Of a stretch of 5,269 bases of DNA, positions 3,823 to 5,269 are shown one piece after another; position 1 is the stretch's first letter; each line of letters begins with the position of its first letter. Source of the DNA: JAKBCQ01 sp021807585 (GTDB lineage Bacteria > Planctomycetota > Planctomycetia > Isosphaerales > Isosphaeraceae); contig DAHWFG010000255.1 in the NCBI GenBank assembly GCA_027325115.1, positions 1 through 5,269 on the forward strand. Direction: 5' to 3'. A program made the position numbers and the translations under genes. A model generated the notes under the pieces. The model was not told the origin of the DNA. It did no database searches and was given only the letters and a program-made list of their open reading frames with translations.

Positions 3823-5079
3823 TCAAACGGCGACGGCGGCGAGATCGGGCGCGGCGGCCTCGACGAGCGCCTCGAACGCCGCGAGATCGGGGGCGATGAC
3901 GACGGGCCTGGCGATCTTATCGATCAACGCCTCCTGGGTTTTCAGGCCGTTTCCGGTGATGCACAGCACGGTCGAGCCGTCGCGGTCAATCTTACCCTGT
4001 TCGATCAGTTTCCGCGCCACCGCGACGGTCACTCCCCCCGCGGTTTCGGGGAAGAGCCCCTCGGTCTCGCCCAGCAAAAGCATCGCGTCGATGATTTCGT
4101 CGTCGTCGACGTCCTCGCTCCAACCCCCCGACTCGCGGATCAGTTTGGACGCGAAAAAGCCGTCGGCGGGATCGCCGATCGCCAGGCTCTTGGCGATCGT
4201 CTGGGGATCGCGCACCGGTCGAACCTTGTTCGCGTTCAGCTTCACCGTGTTCGAGATTGGATTGCAACCCGTCGCCTGAGCGCCGAACATCCTCGTGCGA
4301 ATCGGCCCGTCGATCAAACCGAGTTGAGCGAACTCGACGAACGCCTTGTGCAATTTGCCGATCAGGCTGCCGCCGGCCATCGGCGCGACGACGTGATCGG
4401 GCGCGCGCCAACCGAGATCCTCGGCGATCTCGAACCCCATCGATTTCGAACCCTCGGCGTAAAACGGCCGCAAATTGACGTTCACAAACCCCCAGCCGAA
4501 CCGAAACGCGATTTGCGAACAAAGCCTATTCACGTGATCATAATTGCCTTTAATGGCGATCACTTTGGCGCCGTAGATCGAGGCGCCCAAAACTTTTCCT
4601 TGTTCGAGGTTGTCGGGGATGAGGACGTAGGCGTTTAGGCCCGCCGCGGCGGCGTTGGCGGCGACGCTTCCCGCGAGGTTGCCGGTCGAAGCGCAGCCGA
4701 CGGTTTCAAAGCCGAATTCGACGGCTTTCGACAGCGCGACCGCGACGACGCGATCTTTGAACGAGAGGGTCGGATGATTGACTGCGTCGTTCTTGATATA
4801 AAGCTCTGAAACTCCGAGAGCGCGGGCGAGTCGATCGGCGCGAATCAGCGGAGTTCCGCCGACGTGCAAGCCGACGGTCGGTTCGCCGTCGATCGGCAGC
4901 AGCTCGCGGTAGCGCCAGATCGTGTGCGGGCGGTTGCGGATCGCGTCTTTCGACATCGATCGCGCGACGGCTTCGTAATCGTATTCGACTTCGAGCGGGC
5001 CGAAGTCCTCGGTGCAGAAGTTGAGCGGTTCTTTGGGATAGCGTTTGCCGCAGAGCCGACATTTCAGTCCACGAACCAT
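3823..5079 (-). CDS. thrC: Threonine synthase-family PLP enzyme (threonine synthase or carrier-dependent homocysteine synthase)
   Basis: This 418-residue fold-type-II PLP enzyme would normally convert O-phospho-L-homoserine to threonine. An N-terminal metal-ribbon segment (C7..C10, C22) is followed by FGPLEVEYDY (26-35). GGTPLIR (74-80), PTLSFKDR with Schiff-base K108, ASTGNLAGS (130-138), VNLRPFYAEGSK (201-212), PMAGGSLIGK (233-242), IAKSLAIG.PADG (295-307), ETAGGVTVA (345-353) and ITGNGLKT (374-381) fit the ThrC subgroup that I recall beside a MoaD-like gene in actinobacteria. The fourth ribbon Cys is replaced by D25. The start at 5079 is chosen because homologues begin just before GLKCRLCG, but it lacks a ribosome site. 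A GTG at 5091 has GGAG nine bases upstream (5101-5104), and an ATG at 5196 would add 39 unconserved residues. The frame stays open to the window edge. The CysO-like carrier directly downstream suggests the real product may be homocysteine rather than, or besides, threonine. Confidence 0.88.
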   Translation of the reverse strand: MVRGLKCRLCGKRYPKEPLNFCTEDFGPLEVEYDYEAVARSMSKDAIRNRPHTIWRYRELLPIDGEPTVGLHVGGTPLIRADRLARALGVSELYIKNDAVNHPTLSFKDRVVAVALSKAVEFGFETVGCASTGNLAGSVAANAAAAGLNAYVLIPDNLEQGKVLGASIYGAKVIAIKGNYDHVNRLCSQIAFRFGWGFVNVNLRPFYAEGSKSMGFEIAEDLGWRAPDHVVAPMAGGSLIGKLHKAFVEFAQLGLIDGPIRTRMFGAQATGCNPISNTVKLNANKVRPVRDPQTIAKSLAIGDPADGFFASKLIRESGGWSEDVDDDEIIDAMLLLGETEGLFPETAGGVTVAVARKLIEQGKIDRDGSTVLCITGNGLKTQEALIDKIARPVVIAPDLAAFEALVEAAAPDLAAVAV

Positions 5080-5194
5080 ATGCTGATACACAGGAGGCTT
5101 CTCCGCGTAACTTCGGCCTTGAGCGTCGTGTACAGACGCACTCGGGGCCGGGTGATTGCCAATCGATCCGCGTCGTCGGCTCACGATCAAAGTC
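5080..5194 (-). promoter_or_regulatory. Possible structured leader of the thrC-like gene
   Basis: If translation starts at 5079 or 5091, the upstream bases form a leader. A two-part stem can be drawn: GGCC (5115-5118) with GGCC (5146-5149), and inside it GCGTC (5123-5127) with GACGC (5135-5139) around a 7-base loop. The ribosome site GGAG (5101-5104) can also pair with CTCC at 5093-5096 around a tight loop. I recognise no known riboswitch class. The structure is plausible but weak. Confidence 0.25.
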
Positions 5195-5212
5195 ATCGAA
5201 CATGTGTTCGAT
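5195..5212. promoter_or_regulatory. 18-bp palindrome matching the CGAAC-N4-GTTCG LexA-box form
   Basis: ATCGAACA, TG, TGTTCGAT forms a perfect 8-bp dyad with a two-base centre. Its core, 5197-5210, fits the Gram-positive type SOS-box pattern (CGAAC, four bases, GTTCG). TGTTC recurs at 5223-5227 and 5261-5265. It lies upstream of the thrC-like gene and at the right position for an operator, but may belong to a promoter outside the window. Planctomycete LexA specificity may differ, so the match is to a pattern and does not show regulation. Confidence 0.35.
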
Positions 5213-5269
5213 TCGGTTGTCGTGTTCCGAGATTTGGGACGGATCGACCCAGGATCGCCGTGTTCGCGA

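Noticed and set aside
3518..3826. Longer carrier protein starting at TTG 3826 (102 residues)
   Set aside because: The 13 extra residues are not like the family, and the ATG at 3787 has a good ribosome site and begins at the conserved N-terminus.
3811..4638. 275-codon plus-strand open frame antisense to thrC
   Set aside because: It is a shadow of the thrC-like gene, whose PLP-enzyme motifs are unambiguous.
5153..5269. Plus-strand open frames at the right edge, possibly the start of a divergent gene
   Set aside because: There is no ribosome site or recognisable motif, and several frames are open on both strands because the DNA is GC-rich.

Overview
The window looks like chromosomal DNA of a planctomycete-like bacterium. 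The clues are a moderately high GC content, a two-gene module whose first member has the HPDWT...E.ARRM signature common in planctomycetes, an intergenic inverted repeat of the 'AAGCACGAAGCGC.AGCGAGTG' kind that I associate with planctomycete genomes, and weak or variable Shine-Dalgarno sequences. The taxonomic call is an inference from these signals. No rRNA or tRNA gene is visible.

The right four fifths (1142-5079) is a tight same-direction cluster on the minus strand. In transcription order it encodes a threonine-synthase-family PLP enzyme (3823-5079), a CysO/MoaD/ThiS-type ubiquitin-like sulfur carrier ending in Gly-Gly (3518-3787), a ThiF/MoeB-type adenylyltransferase (2377-3438) and a class V cysteine desulfurase (1142-2299). 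Gaps are 35, 79 and 77 bases. Together these proteins could form a full sulfur relay: cysteine to enzyme persulfide, then to carrier thiocarboxylate on the adenylated C-terminus, then to a fold-type-II PLP enzyme that could accept the sulfur on a phosphorylated amino acid. The carrier closely resembles mycobacterial CysO, which works with the fold-type-II enzyme CysM. Here the partner is a ThrC-type enzyme, whose normal substrate is O-phosphohomoserine. The most interesting reading is therefore a protein-thiocarboxylate route to homocysteine, with the 'threonine synthase' as the sulfur-accepting enzyme. The alternatives are ordinary threonine synthesis with an unrelated neighbouring sulfur-carrier operon, or a role in molybdopterin or thiamine synthesis.

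The left fifth (1-1141) is gene-poor and more AT-rich. It holds a 27-bp-arm inverted repeat (128-204) nested in a second short inverted repeat (21-33/246-258), one intact small plus-strand gene (478-687), and the first 20 codons of its usual downstream partner, a nucleotidyltransferase-like gene (674-736). That partner is cut off at a stop lying inside an AT-rich palindrome. Two GGAGG/CCTCC hairpins follow (814-925). From about 930 to 1141 I see no gene and no convincing terminator for the minus-strand cluster.

The right edge (5080-5269) is upstream of the thrC-like gene. It contains a possible structured leader and an 18-bp near-perfect palindrome matching the CGAAC-N4-GTTCG form of LexA operators.
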